Shown here piece by piece: positions 25,078 through 32,602 of a DNA stretch of 64,000 bases (the first letter of the stretch is position 1; the number at the start of each line of letters is the position of its first letter). Below the pieces are notes generated by a model, which made no database searches, had not been told where the DNA came from, and saw nothing but the letters and a program-made list of their open reading frames with translations. The DNA comes from Actinomadura sp. NBRC 104425 (GTDB lineage: Bacteria > Actinomycetota > Actinomycetes > Streptosporangiales > Streptosporangiaceae): the NCBI RefSeq assembly GCF_030269545.1, contig NZ_BSTN01000001.1, positions 513,204-577,203 on the forward strand, in the 5' to 3' direction. The position numbers were made by a program, and so were the translations under genes.

Positions 25078-25938
25078 TCAGGAGCTGCCGGTCAGCGCGA
25101 GCTTGAAGACCCGGTCGGCGTCGACCAGGGCGGCACCCGCGAATGTCGAAATGGCGACGACGTCGGAGAGCACGGACGGGTCGAAGTCGCGCACGGTGCG
25201 AAGTGCGATGCCCTGACTGACCGACGCGGCGGCGCTGGCGGCGCCGTCCGGGATGGCGGGTGCGCGGTTGCCCCATACGATCCCGGATCGGTGGTAGGCG
25301 ACGGCCGTCCCGGCGGTGAGGGCGTTGGACTCGACGACGTTGAAGCCCCTGTAGCGGCCGATGGTGGCGTCGCGCAGGGCGCCCGGGCTTCCGGCCGCCG
25401 AGACGTCGCTCAGGTTGTCCAGGCGCAGCAGCACCGTAGCGAACTGCGGGGACACGGCGAGGTATCGGTCGCCGGTGGGGACGTTGGCGCTGCCGAGCGC
25501 CTCACGCGCGGCGAGGACGGCGTCTTCCACGGTCGACGCGGTGACGGTCGCGTCGTCGGTGGGCAGGGCGTTCATCACCCCGGCGACCTGGTCCTCAGCG
25601 CCGGCGGCGACGGCGGCCGCCATGGGCTGGAGCACCTGCGCGCCGAAGTCGACAAGCTCCAAGGTGAGCTGCTCGTCGGAGACGCGTGTGGCGTCGTACA
25701 GGTGCTCGACGGTCACGCTGACCGCCGTCTCGTCGAGCGGCGTGTAGGTGATGGTGGCGCCGGGGGTTGCCTGCGTCTTGGCGGTGCGAGGCTGCCGGAC
25801 CCTGACGGTGATGGTGTCGCCGTTGTCGCCCGCGAACTCGGTGCCGGGGATCGCGGCGACGGTGCCGGGCAGGACGACACTCCGGGCGAGCAGCTCGACG
25901 GCGAGACTGGAGATGGACGATGCGGTGAGCAGAGCCAT
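25078..25938 (-). CDS. Phage major capsid protein (P22 coat / HK97 fold)
   Basis: A 286-residue protein. The start MALLTASSISSLAVELLARS, then GDNGDTITVRVRQP (N-arm strand), DATRVSDEQLTLELVDFGAQVLQPM (spine helix region) and RYRGFNVVESNAL (A-domain) follow the order seen in P22 coat-type capsid proteins of actinophages. Shorter than P22 coat itself and lacking an obvious I-domain. The ATG is preceded by AAGGAAT. The scaffold gene lies 87 nt upstream and TerS 117 nt downstream, so the head-assembly module is contiguous. No protease or portal gene adjoins. Confidence 0.83.
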   Translation of the reverse strand: MALLTASSISSLAVELLARSVVLPGTVAAIPGTEFAGDNGDTITVRVRQPRTAKTQATPGATITYTPLDETAVSVTVEHLYDATRVSDEQLTLELVDFGAQVLQPMAAAVAAGAEDQVAGVMNALPTDDATVTASTVEDAVLAAREALGSANVPTGDRYLAVSPQFATVLLRLDNLSDVSAAGSPGALRDATIGRYRGFNVVESNALTAGTAVAYHRSGIVWGNRAPAIPDGAASAAASVSQGIALRTVRDFDPSVLSDVVAISTFAGAALVDADRVFKLALTGSS

Positions 25939-26025
25939 GGCCGGATTCCTTGACGGTTGTGGTGAACGGTTCGTGGTTTCCGTCCGGTCCGTCGCGGAAT
26001 CCGGCCGGGGCGCGTCGCGCGCTGT

Positions 26026-26427
26026 TCAGCGCCTCATGATCTGGTCGGCGATGTCGGCGGCGCTGGGGGCGTTGGTGCCGTAGGGGTCGGCGCCGCCTCT
26101 GAGCGCCTCGGTGGGGCGCCGTTTCGGCGGCCCGGAGGGTGCGGGGCGGAACGCCTCGGTGAGGGCGTCGGCGGCGGCCTCCAGCTCTTCCCGGGTCTCA
26201 CCGGTCAGGAACCGGGCCTGTGCCTCGGTCAGGCCCTTGGCCGCGGCGACTTCGCGTCGCAGGGCGGCGGCCTGCATCTCGGCCATCTTGGCGCGCACTT
26301 CGGCGAGTTCCTTCTCGGCGGCCTTGCGAGCCTCGCGCTCACGCTGCAGGGCCTTGATGCCGTTCTCGCCGAGCGGCGCGTCCTCCCGGTCGGCGCCGGT
26401 CTGGGTGCTGTTCTCCTGATCAGCCAT
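26026..26427 (-). CDS. Phage capsid scaffolding-like protein
   Basis: A 133-residue acidic, coiled-coil protein. After a disordered N-terminus (MADQENSTQTG) there is a long helical heptad region rich in Lys, Glu and Arg (LQREREARKAAEKELAEVRA) and a short basic C-terminal helix ending ADIADQIMRR, the usual design of scaffolds whose C-terminus binds the coat. The ATG at 26427 overlaps the previous gene by 8 nt and has GAGAGG upstream. Position directly before the capsid gene is the normal order. Confidence 0.75.
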   Translation of the reverse strand: MADQENSTQTGADREDAPLGENGIKALQREREARKAAEKELAEVRAKMAEMQAAALRREVAAAKGLTEAQARFLTGETREELEAAADALTEAFRPAPSGPPKRRPTEALRGGADPYGTNAPSAADIADQIMRR

Positions 26428-26644
26428 CGCGGCCTCTCTCCTTTGATCGTAGCGGACAGTTGGTGACCACGGCGAACGACACGTCGCGTACGGCCAGCGG
26501 GGCGCCATCGGCGTCGGTCTCGGCGACCGTGAAGGCGAGCCGTTCGCCGTGCGCCTGGTCGACGGGCAGGCCGAGGTCCCGCAGGACGGCGAGCAGTGCC
26601 TCGTCGGGCTCGCAGGGGTCGGAGCGTGTGCCGAGGACGGTCAC
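26420..26644 (-). CDS. Small element protein, 74 aa, unknown
   Basis: GTG-started ORF with GGAGACGCC upstream. The sequence contains RDLGLPVDQAHGERLAFTV and ends PLRSKERGRDG. The start overlaps the stop of the 41-codon gene (GTGA), and its stop overlaps the scaffold start, so translation is coupled on both sides. No domain recognised. Confidence 0.6.
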   Translation of the reverse strand: MTVLGTRSDPCEPDEALLAVLRDLGLPVDQAHGERLAFTVAETDADGAPLAVRDVSFAVVTNCPLRSKERGRDG

Positions 26645-26766
26645 GGCGTCTCCGTGCCGTCGGTCTCGATGACCCGCTTGACGAGTTGCTCGTCGTCGCG
26701 GGCGGCGCACAGCGCGACGATGAACCGCAGGCAGTCGGTTTCGTCGGTCACCTTGATGCCGGTCAT
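26641..26766 (-). CDS. Micro-protein of 41 aa in the element operon
   Basis: ATG-started ORF encoding 41 residues beginning MTGIKVTDETDCLRFIVALC and ending TDGTETP. It begins 3 nt after the replication gene stop and its TGA overlaps the next GTG start by 4 nt. The tight packing and normal codon bias support a real gene. Function unknown. Confidence 0.6.
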   Translation of the reverse strand: MTGIKVTDETDCLRFIVALCAARDDEQLVKRVIETDGTETP

Positions 26767-26768
26767 GA

Positions 26769-27404
26769 TCAGTCCGTTTCGAATCCGTTTGCCGCGGTGA
26801 ACCGCGGCGGCTGTGGAGTGGGCAGGAAGTCGTCGGGCCGGTCCCGGATGACCTTCTCGACGTAGGCCAGGGTGTTCGTTCGGCCCGGCCCGATCTGCCG
26901 GGCGACGGCGGCGGCGTGGTTCCGGTCGATGGTCCGGCCGCGGGTCTCTTTCAGAACGCTGATGATCTTGTCGATCACCTGAGAAGAGATCTGATCTTGA
27001 TCTGAGAAGAGATCTGATCTGTGTCCCGCTGTGGGACTAGCGCTAGTCCCGCTCTGGGACTGGTCTGGTCCCGCTGTGGGACTAGCCTGGTCCCGCTCCG
27101 GGACTAGTCCCGCTGTGGGATTAGTGATGCGGTAGGTCGTGCGAGCGCGCTTGGACCGGGCGTCGTCGACGTCCGGACGCGCCCGGATCACCCATCCCTC
27201 GGCCTCAAGTCGGTTCAACTCCCGGGCCACCGTCGACCGGCCCAGCCCCGTAGCGCGGGCGAGGCCGGTCAAACTCGGCGAGTACTTGCCAGTGTCGAGC
27301 GTCCGGGCGTCCGCATGGACGAGCAGCACCAACAGCAGGAGCCTGGACATCGGAGGAAGGTCCGACGCCAGCACCGCGCGCTCGACGTCCCACCGGCTCG
27401 TCAT
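26769..27404 (-). CDS. Replication initiator-like winged-helix protein
   Basis: A 211-residue protein. Residues 1-95 form a winged helix of the type used in phage replisome organisers (SLTGLARATGLGRSTVARELNRLEAEGWVIRA). Residues 100-135 are a Ser/Thr/Gly/Pro linker with repeated SPTAG, encoded by five DNA iterons. The C-terminal segment (DKIISVLKETRGRTIDRNHAAAVA) is helical and could contact the host replisome. Origin-inside-initiator architecture is known from lambda gene O. Start ATG overlaps the upstream stop by 4 nt. Confidence 0.7.
   Translation of the reverse strand: MTSRWDVERAVLASDLPPMSRLLLLVLLVHADARTLDTGKYSPSLTGLARATGLGRSTVARELNRLEAEGWVIRARPDVDDARSKRARTTYRITNPTAGLVPERDQASPTAGPDQSQSGTSASPTAGHRSDLFSDQDQISSQVIDKIISVLKETRGRTIDRNHAAAVARQIGPGRTNTLAYVEKVIRDRPDDFLPTPQPPRFTAANGFETD
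26979..27124. repeat. Intragenic iterons and AT-richer direct repeats, putative replication origin
   Basis: Five copies of an 18-bp imperfect palindrome, consensus GTCCCGCTGTGGGACTAG, start at 27023, 27046, 27068, 27090 and 27107 (about two helical turns apart). Beside them are two exact copies of CTGAGAAGAGATCTGATCT (26979-26997 and 27002-27020), the most AT-rich stretch of the gene. All lie inside the initiator-like gene. Confidence 0.65.
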
Positions 27405-27796
27405 GCGTTCCCGGTCTCCTGTTCACGGCGCAGCGCTTCGGCACACAGCTCGACCAGGGCGGCGCGGCGCGGCGAGTCATTGGGCAGCTCGCGAAACGAC
27501 TTGTCGCCGCTCTGAACGGCACCCCAGGTGCTGGGCGGGACGTAGCCGTTCCACTGTTCGGGACGGGCGTAGCAGAGGGGCGGGGCGGTGAGCCGGTCGG
27601 CGAGATCGGCGTAGGCGAGGACGCGCCTGCGGCGCTGTGCCGCATGCTCGTGTGCCTTCACCCGCGCCGACTCCCACGTCGCGCGCATGTTGCGGCGCCC
27701 GCGGCGTACCATGGGCACGACGACGCGCCCACCCGACCGCTCGTCTTGTGCGCCCCCGGTCCGCACGCCGGGGGCGTTCTGCTTGTCAGGGGTCAT
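27401..27796 (-). CDS. Element protein of 131 aa, unknown function
   Basis: Begins MTPDKQNAPGVRTGG and has a basic central region (RVKAHEHAAQRRRRVLAYADLA) followed by a Trp/Pro-rich stretch (QWNGYVPPSTWGAV). Both ends show 4-nt ATGA overlaps, with the excisionase before it and the initiator gene after it. Possibly DNA-binding because of the Arg-rich helix. No family recognised. Confidence 0.6.
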   Translation of the reverse strand: MTPDKQNAPGVRTGGAQDERSGGRVVVPMVRRGRRNMRATWESARVKAHEHAAQRRRRVLAYADLADRLTAPPLCYARPEQWNGYVPPSTWGAVQSGDKSFRELPNDSPRRAALVELCAEALRREQETGNA

Positions 27797-27996
27797 CGGG
27801 CGGCCCCCTTGCCGTCGTCGACCTGTTCCCGAAGCTCCTGGTCGAATCTCTCGACCTCGGCCACGTCGTAGAGCACCTTCCCGCGCACCTTGATGCCGCG
27901 CGGCCCGTACCCGATGTGCCGCCAGTAGCGGATCGTGCTCTCGGGGCGCCTGTAGTGGTCTGCTACCTCGGCTGTGGTCATGTACTTCCGGAGCAT
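27793..27996 (-). CDS. xis: Excisionase, AlpA/MerR-like helix-turn-helix
   Basis: A 67-residue protein MLRKYMTTAEVADHYRRPES..., with the HTH (TTAEVADHYRRPESTIRYW) and wing (GPRGIKVRGKVLYDVAEVERF) of actinobacterial excisionases. The ATG at 27996 has GGAGGT 7 nt upstream. It is the first gene of the minus-strand operon, so induction of capsid and replication genes would automatically bring excisionase. It diverges from the integrase transcript, with a 90-bp shared control region. Confidence 0.82.
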   Translation of the reverse strand: MLRKYMTTAEVADHYRRPESTIRYWRHIGYGPRGIKVRGKVLYDVAEVERFDQELREQVDDGKGAAR

Positions 27997-28005
27997 GTGG
28001 GACCT

Positions 28006-28079
28006 CCGTTGATGGGGGTGTCGGTCCGTTGGCCCGAGTAGTACCACCGTTGACGGGGGTAGCGCAAGCGGGCTACCGT
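28006..28079 (+). promoter_or_regulatory. Divergent control region with leaderless promoter for the integrase operon
   Basis: TTGACG (28050-28055), 18-nt spacer, TACCGT (28074-28079), then GTG start at 28087, so the mRNA probably begins at or next to the start codon. Direct repeats CCGTTGATGGGGGT (28006-28019) and CCGTTGACGGGGGT (28047-28060) lie 41 bp apart; the second covers the -35 box. Confidence 0.6.
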
Positions 28080-28086
28080 CGCCACC

Positions 28087-28575
28087 GTGGATGAGCGTTG
28101 GACAGTGACGAGCGACGTTGACCAGGGCGCCGGGTACATCTCGTTCGGCCCTCTGGGAGACAAGCTCCCCTCGGCCTTCACAGCGACCGTCGACTACGCG
28201 GAACGACCGGTCACCATGACCGTGCACGTCACCTTTGATGGGAGACGGGCGCGCGTCGACAAGCTGATCATCGAAAGCAAGAACGGTCGCGAGGTCACGC
28301 CACGCGATGTCGCGGGCCTCCAGCTCGGCGAAGTGGTCCGGGACGCTACCCGGGCACGGATCACGCCCGGCGCGGGGCTGGCCGTCGACCGGCGGCCCGA
28401 CCGCCGGCCAACGCCTGACGAGCTGCAGCTCGTGGCAGGCGTCTATTGGGCTCACTACGTGATGTGGGGCGATCCGCGCCGCGCTGTGATGGCCATTTGG
28501 GACATTCCGCGCGCGACCGCGAACCGCTGGCTACGGCGGTGCCGTGAGCTGTACGACATGCCCGAGGTGGACTGA
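28087..28575 (+). CDS. Element HTH-containing protein coupled to integrase
   Basis: A 162-residue protein with GTG start. The N-terminal 90 residues are beta-rich (AGYISFGPLGDKLPSAF; VTMTVHVTFDGRRARV). The C-terminal 60 residues contain VYWAHYVMWGDPRRAVMAIW and a helix-turn-helix-like RATANRWLRRCRELYDM. Its TGA overlaps the integrase ATG (TGATG). Such proteins often precede integrases in actinomycete elements; a recombination-directionality or repressor role is possible but not shown. Confidence 0.65.
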   Translation: MDERWTVTSDVDQGAGYISFGPLGDKLPSAFTATVDYAERPVTMTVHVTFDGRRARVDKLIIESKNGREVTPRDVAGLQLGEVVRDATRARITPGAGLAVDRRPDRRPTPDELQLVAGVYWAHYVMWGDPRRAVMAIWDIPRATANRWLRRCRELYDMPEVD

Positions 28576-29786
28576 TGGGGCGCCCTCCTCTGCCCGTGGG
28601 CACGGCTGGAAAGATCCGCTTTCAGAAGCTGGGGCCGCGTCGCATTCGAGCTCGAGTGAACTACCGAGATCACGACGGCGAGGTGCGGGAGATCACCCGA
28701 TACGGCCCCACTCGAGCGGCGGCCGAACGCAGGTTGAAGGAGGCGATCCGCGACCGGAGCGGGCCGCCGACCGGCGGCGAGATCACGGCGGACACGAGAT
28801 TGCGCGACGCGGCGCGACTGTGGTTGGCCGAGGTGGAGGAGTCGGACACCCTGACTCCCCAGACTCGGGAGATCTACGAGCGTGCGCTCGCGCGCATCTT
28901 GAAGGCGCTCGGTGGCCTGCTGCTGCGGGAGATCGGCGTACCGGAGGTGGACCGGTTCATCAAGGCCGTGCGCAAGAACCACGGCCCGTCTGCGGCGAAG
29001 ACGGTTAAGAGCGTGCTGTCGCTGCTGCTTGGGATGGCGGTCCGGCACGGCGCCATGCCGACAAACCCGGTGCGTGACGCGGCGAAGATTTCGACGGGAC
29101 GTCGCTCCCGGCCGCAGGCGCTGACGCGCGCGGATGAGGCCGCGATGCTGGCGAAGGTCGCGGCGGATGAGCGCGCGCAAGAGCTGGACGTCGCGGACCT
29201 GGTGGCCTTCCTGGACGGAACGGGCATGCGGATCGGTGAGGCGCTCGCCGTGCGCGCCGAGGTGGTCGACCTAGATGCCGGGGTCGTGGAGGTGTGCGCG
29301 ACGGTCGCGCGCTTGAAGGGGAAGGGCACGGTGCTGCAGCTCCATCCCAAGACGGCGGCCGGGTGGCGGGTGATCGCCTTGCCCGATCATGTCGTCGAGC
29401 TGTGCCGCCGCCGGATGGCGATGTCGTGGCCGCACGGCGACCGGGAGATCACCGTCATCACGGCGGGCGGTGAGGAGGTCCGGCGCCCGGCCGGGGACGT
29501 CGGCCTGTTGTTCCCTGGTCTGTTCGGTGGTGTGCGGAACCCGAGCAACGCGAACCGGGACATCAAGGCGGTGCTGACGGGCATCGACGGCGAGCGGTTC
29601 GGGTGGGTCACGTCGCACACGTTCCGGCGGACGGTCGCAACCCGGCTCGACGAGGCCGGCCTGAGCGCCCGGGCGATCGCCGATCACCTCGGCCACGCCA
29701 AGCCGAGCATGACTCAGGACGTGTACATGGGGCGCAACGTGGCGGCCGCGCAGGCGGCCGAGATCCTCGGCAACCGGGAGGCGTAA
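28575..29786 (+). CDS. int: Tyrosine-recombinase integrase
   Basis: A 403-residue integrase. The N-terminal arm-binding region (KIRFQKLGPRRIRARVNYRD) precedes a SAM-like core-binding domain (about residues 75-165) and a catalytic domain with Arg in GTGMRIGEAL, His348 and Arg351 in SHTFRR, His374 in LGHAKPS and nucleophile Tyr384 in DVYMGR. All catalytic residues are present, so it should be active. It ends 71 nt from attR, as expected of ssrA-specific integrases. Confidence 0.93.
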   Translation: MGRPPLPVGTAGKIRFQKLGPRRIRARVNYRDHDGEVREITRYGPTRAAAERRLKEAIRDRSGPPTGGEITADTRLRDAARLWLAEVEESDTLTPQTREIYERALARILKALGGLLLREIGVPEVDRFIKAVRKNHGPSAAKTVKSVLSLLLGMAVRHGAMPTNPVRDAAKISTGRRSRPQALTRADEAAMLAKVAADERAQELDVADLVAFLDGTGMRIGEALAVRAEVVDLDAGVVEVCATVARLKGKGTVLQLHPKTAAGWRVIALPDHVVELCRRRMAMSWPHGDREITVITAGGEEVRRPAGDVGLLFPGLFGGVRNPSNANRDIKAVLTGIDGERFGWVTSHTFRRTVATRLDEAGLSARAIADHLGHAKPSMTQDVYMGRNVAAAQAAEILGNREA

Positions 29787-29857
29787 TGTGGGCTTAAAGT
29801 GGGCGCACAGCAAAGAAGCCGCCGATCAGAACGCGTCTGACCAGCGGCTTCCATGGC

Positions 29858-29891
29858 AGTGGAGGTGGCGGGAATCGAACCCGCGTCCTTC
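29858..29891 (+). repeat. Proximal attachment site within ssrA 3' end
   Basis: Second copy of the 34-bp direct repeat, identical to 21822-21855. It reconstitutes the acceptor stem and T-arm of the functional tmRNA gene, so integration does not destroy ssrA. Confidence 0.9.
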
Positions 29892-30230
29892 GGTGATGAG
29901 GCAGGGCTTCTCCGGGCGCAGCCTGCTAGGCGCTTTTCTCAGCCCCGGCGCTCTCGCAGGCGAGTCGCCGACGGGCTCAGTCGCTGTTGGGTGTCCCTAC
30001 ACACCCCGCGACCGGGTGCGCAGGTTGAGTCTCCTCATGATGCCGGATCCCGGGTCGGAGACGCTCCCGGGCCGACAGAGTTCGGCCTCGCTCAGGCGGC
30101 GAGGGCGAACTCGGACTGCTTCTGGTTGGCAGTTATTGGTTTGCGGTCACTGGGATTTACGAGGTCACGACCGCAACCCTCGGCCCGCTTCCCCTGCTTC
30201 GACCGACCGAAGTCGAAACCGGTCACCCCC
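29860..30230 (-). ncRNA. ssrA: tmRNA (ssrA)
   Basis: About 371 nt. The 5' end GGGGGTGACCGG pairs with the 3' CACCTCC to form the acceptor stem, and the 3' half has the T-arm GGTTCGATTCCCGCC. The tag frame runs from GCC at 30130 to TGA at 30092 and encodes ANQKQSEFALAA, close to the 12-residue tags of related actinomycetes and ending in the protease signal ALAA. The CCA end is not encoded. tmRNA releases stalled ribosomes together with SmpB, encoded 2.4 kb upstream. The gene has been the target of the 8-kb element but is intact. Confidence 0.95.
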
Positions 30231-30272
30231 ATGTTCAGTTGTCAACCGGGACGGCGGACGCCCCGTCGACTG

Positions 30273-30302
30273 ACGGTACAAGGATAACGCGCCTCGTGCC
30301 AA
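30273..30302 (-). promoter_or_regulatory. Candidate ssrA promoter
   Basis: On the minus strand TTGGCA, 18-nt spacer, TACCGT, placed about 43 nt before the mature tmRNA 5' end, leaving a short 5' leader for RNase P removal. Confidence 0.5.
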
Positions 30303-30327
30303 GGGAATTCCCCGCAGACAGGGTGAT

Positions 30328-30418
30328 GCCCCGGTGGGCGACGTATCGCGCCCACCGGGGCTGACCGGCAGGGTCGGGCCGGTCCGGACGGCAGAGCCTC
30401 CCCCGAGACGAGGCTCTG
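30328..30418 (-). terminator. Tandem hairpins after the PBP-like gene
   Basis: Stem 1: 13 bp, GCCCCGGTGGGCG/CGCCCACCGGGGC at 30328-30340 and 30349-30361. Stem 2: CAGAGCCTC/GAGGCTCTG at 30392-30400 and 30410-30418. A weaker GACTGAG/CTCAGTC pair follows near 30430-30470. They lie in the 335-bp gap between the PBP-like gene and ssrA. Confidence 0.75.
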
Positions 30419-30565
30419 GTCTCATCACGGCGACTGAGTCCGCAACCCCCCAAGCGGTGTCTCAGTCACCTGTTAAGACGACCAGAAGCCCGCGGATGGT
30501 TGCGACTCCCGGGTAAAGAGCTAACAAAGCCGCAACGGGCGTCCAAGAGGCCGTAACGGCGGCGG

Positions 30566-32593
30566 TCAGCGGGCCGCCCCGGTGGACGACGTCGCCGGGA
30601 TGCCGCCCCGGAAGAACGTCGAGGCCAGCTGGGCCGCGTTGTAGCGGCCCTCCACCGCGATGGCCACGGCCGTGTCGGCGCGGGAGCCCACGAACCACGA
30701 CACGACCTTCTCCTTGCCGTTCTCGGTGTAGGTGGCCGTCGCGTACACGCCCGACACCTTGCCGCCGCTGGACACGTCGGCGTCCCGCGCGGTGCCCTGG
30801 TACACCGACCGGCGGACCAGGTCCTTCAGGTCGGACGTGGCCACCGACGGCAGCGCCTGGGCCGGGTACCGCGACGAGGGGTCCTGCGGGGAACGCAGCA
30901 GGTACGGGGGCCGCCAACTGCCCGTCTCCACGGCGCCCGCGACCAAGGCCATGGCCAGGGGGCTGACGCGCACCCCGCCCTGCCCGATCGCGACGGCGGC
31001 CTTCTCGGCGTCGTTGCGGGGCGTCGGCACCGTCCCGGTGAACGCGAGCACGGTCAGGCCCCAGTCCTTGCCCAGACCGAACCGCTTGGCCTCGGCCATC
31101 AGCGTCGCGGTGTCCAGCCGGGTGCTGAGCTGGGCGATGGTGGTGGCGCAGGAGTAGGCGAAGTTGAGCTGCAGGCTCCGCTTGCCGCCGGCCCGGCCGC
31201 CGGGGTTGCTGAACGTCTGGCCGCCCACGGTGGCGGTCGCCGGGCACTCGGTCTGGGTGTTCTTGGTCAGGCCGCGCTGCAGCAGCGCCTCCGCCGAGAC
31301 GATCCCGAACGTCAGCCCGGGCGGGTACTGGCCCTCCATGGCCAGGTTGCGGCCGCCGGCCAGCTTGTTGTTGGCCACCGCCAGCACCTCGCCCGTGCTG
31401 GGGCGCAGGGCCACCATGGACGCCGCCGCGGGCACCCTGGCCAGCGTCTGGTCCGCGCTCCTCTGATACCTGGAGTCCAAGGTGGTGCGGACGGGCTGCG
31501 GCTCCTGCCCGACCCACGAACGCAGCTCCTGGACGTTGCGGCCGGACGGATCCTGCGCGACCACCCGGACCGTCGGGGTGCCGGCCAGCCACCGCTGCAG
31601 CAGCAGCTGTATGCCGCTCACGCCGATCGTGTCGCCCGGCTGGTAAGGGGCGCCCACCTGCTGCAGCCGGTCGGCGGTGGCGGGGCCGAGCTCGCCGACC
31701 AGCTCGGGCGCGGCGCTGGACTGGATCGGCGCCCAGATGGTCTGGACGCTCAGCCCGGAGTTCTGCGGCATCCGCTGGGCGATCGCCACCCCCAGCGGGT
31801 GCCGCAGCGTCAGCAGCGGCAGGAACCGCTCCGGCGGCGCCGAGTTGACCCGGCCGACCAGCCGCTCGGTGTCCAGCTTCCGGCCGCCGTCGATCTTGGT
31901 GACCTTGGTGAGCTGCTCCAGCGTCTTCTCCGGGTCGCGCAGCTGCCCGGGGTAGACGCCGACGATGTCGGTCCTGACGTTGCGCAGCATGCGCTTGTCG
32001 TCGGAGTCGTAGATCGGCGCGCGCGGCGACACCTCGGTCAGCACGGCCAGCCGCATGCCCTCCCGCAGCCGCGGATGGATGATGGACGGGTCCCAGATGA
32101 CCTTCCAGTCGCCGTCCACCCGGCGCAGCCGCATCCGGCTCTCGTAGGTCCACGGCTGGCCGTTCTCGCCCAGGTCGATCTTCACGGCGAACCGGGCGAC
32201 CGCGTTGTCGCCGTTCTTGGTGATGGCCTTGGCGGGCGTGCCGCCCGACTGCGTGGGCAGGCCGAGCCCGAGCCGCAGGGACGCCGCGTCCAGCTGGCGG
32301 CGCAGCTGGCCGAGCTGGGTGGCCACCGCATTCTTGTCGGCGCCGGTGGTCAGGCGCGCCGCGGCCTTGTAGTTGCCGACCTCCCAGGCGATCAAAAAGT
32401 CCCGCACGGTCGGCATCGCGGACGGCTCGGCGAAGCAGCCCGACGTCACGGACGCGACCAGCAGGCCGCATCCCGCCACCGACACCACCCGGCGCGGCGT
32501 GGACGAGCCGGGACGCCGCCGCCGGCCCCAGCCTCCGCCACCGTGCCGTTCGAACCCGTCTGACGCGCTACTGCTCCGACCCGGGCTGCTCAT
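30566..32593 (-). CDS. PBP-like lipoprotein lacking catalytic motifs
   Basis: About 675 residues. Lipobox VTSGC with lipidated Cys53, an NTF2-like MecA_N-type domain (about 60-180), a PBP dimerisation-like region (about 190-330) and a transpeptidase-like fold (about 365-670). The usual SxxK block reads YPPGLTFGIVSA (Ser replaced by Leu, Lys by Gly), the SxN block reads YSCATTI (Asn replaced by Ala), and the KTG block reads YQGTARD. All three active-site motifs are therefore gone, so the protein cannot be a penicillin-sensitive transpeptidase. The ATG 10 nt after the smpB stop, with AAGGG upstream, is preferred over a GTG two codons earlier. Likely structural or regulatory. Confidence 0.8.
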   Translation of the reverse strand: MSSPGRSSSASDGFERHGGGGWGRRRRPGSSTPRRVVSVAGCGLLVASVTSGCFAEPSAMPTVRDFLIAWEVGNYKAAARLTTGADKNAVATQLGQLRRQLDAASLRLGLGLPTQSGGTPAKAITKNGDNAVARFAVKIDLGENGQPWTYESRMRLRRVDGDWKVIWDPSIIHPRLREGMRLAVLTEVSPRAPIYDSDDKRMLRNVRTDIVGVYPGQLRDPEKTLEQLTKVTKIDGGRKLDTERLVGRVNSAPPERFLPLLTLRHPLGVAIAQRMPQNSGLSVQTIWAPIQSSAAPELVGELGPATADRLQQVGAPYQPGDTIGVSGIQLLLQRWLAGTPTVRVVAQDPSGRNVQELRSWVGQEPQPVRTTLDSRYQRSADQTLARVPAAASMVALRPSTGEVLAVANNKLAGGRNLAMEGQYPPGLTFGIVSAEALLQRGLTKNTQTECPATATVGGQTFSNPGGRAGGKRSLQLNFAYSCATTIAQLSTRLDTATLMAEAKRFGLGKDWGLTVLAFTGTVPTPRNDAEKAAVAIGQGGVRVSPLAMALVAGAVETGSWRPPYLLRSPQDPSSRYPAQALPSVATSDLKDLVRRSVYQGTARDADVSSGGKVSGVYATATYTENGKEKVVSWFVGSRADTAVAIAVEGRYNAAQLASTFFRGGIPATSSTGAAR

Positions 32594-32602
32594 CGACACC
32601 CT

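Larger units (their letters stand above)
21822..29891. mobile_element. ssrA-integrated element encoding capsid, scaffold and small terminase (phage-satellite-like)
   Basis: An 8.04-kb element between 34-bp direct repeats, one of which lies in the intact tmRNA gene. It has the full integration module at the attR end (integrase, excisionase, linked small gene), DUF2637 and a GntR repressor as in actinomycete integrative elements, and a nine-gene minus-strand operon from 27996 to 24142. That operon includes a replication-initiator-like protein with internal iterons, a scaffold, a P22/HK97-like major capsid protein and a small terminase. No portal, large terminase, tail, holin or lysin is present. 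Capsid plus TerS without other virion genes resembles capsid-forming phage-inducible islands rather than a decayed prophage, since every gene looks intact and coupled. Confidence 0.85.
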
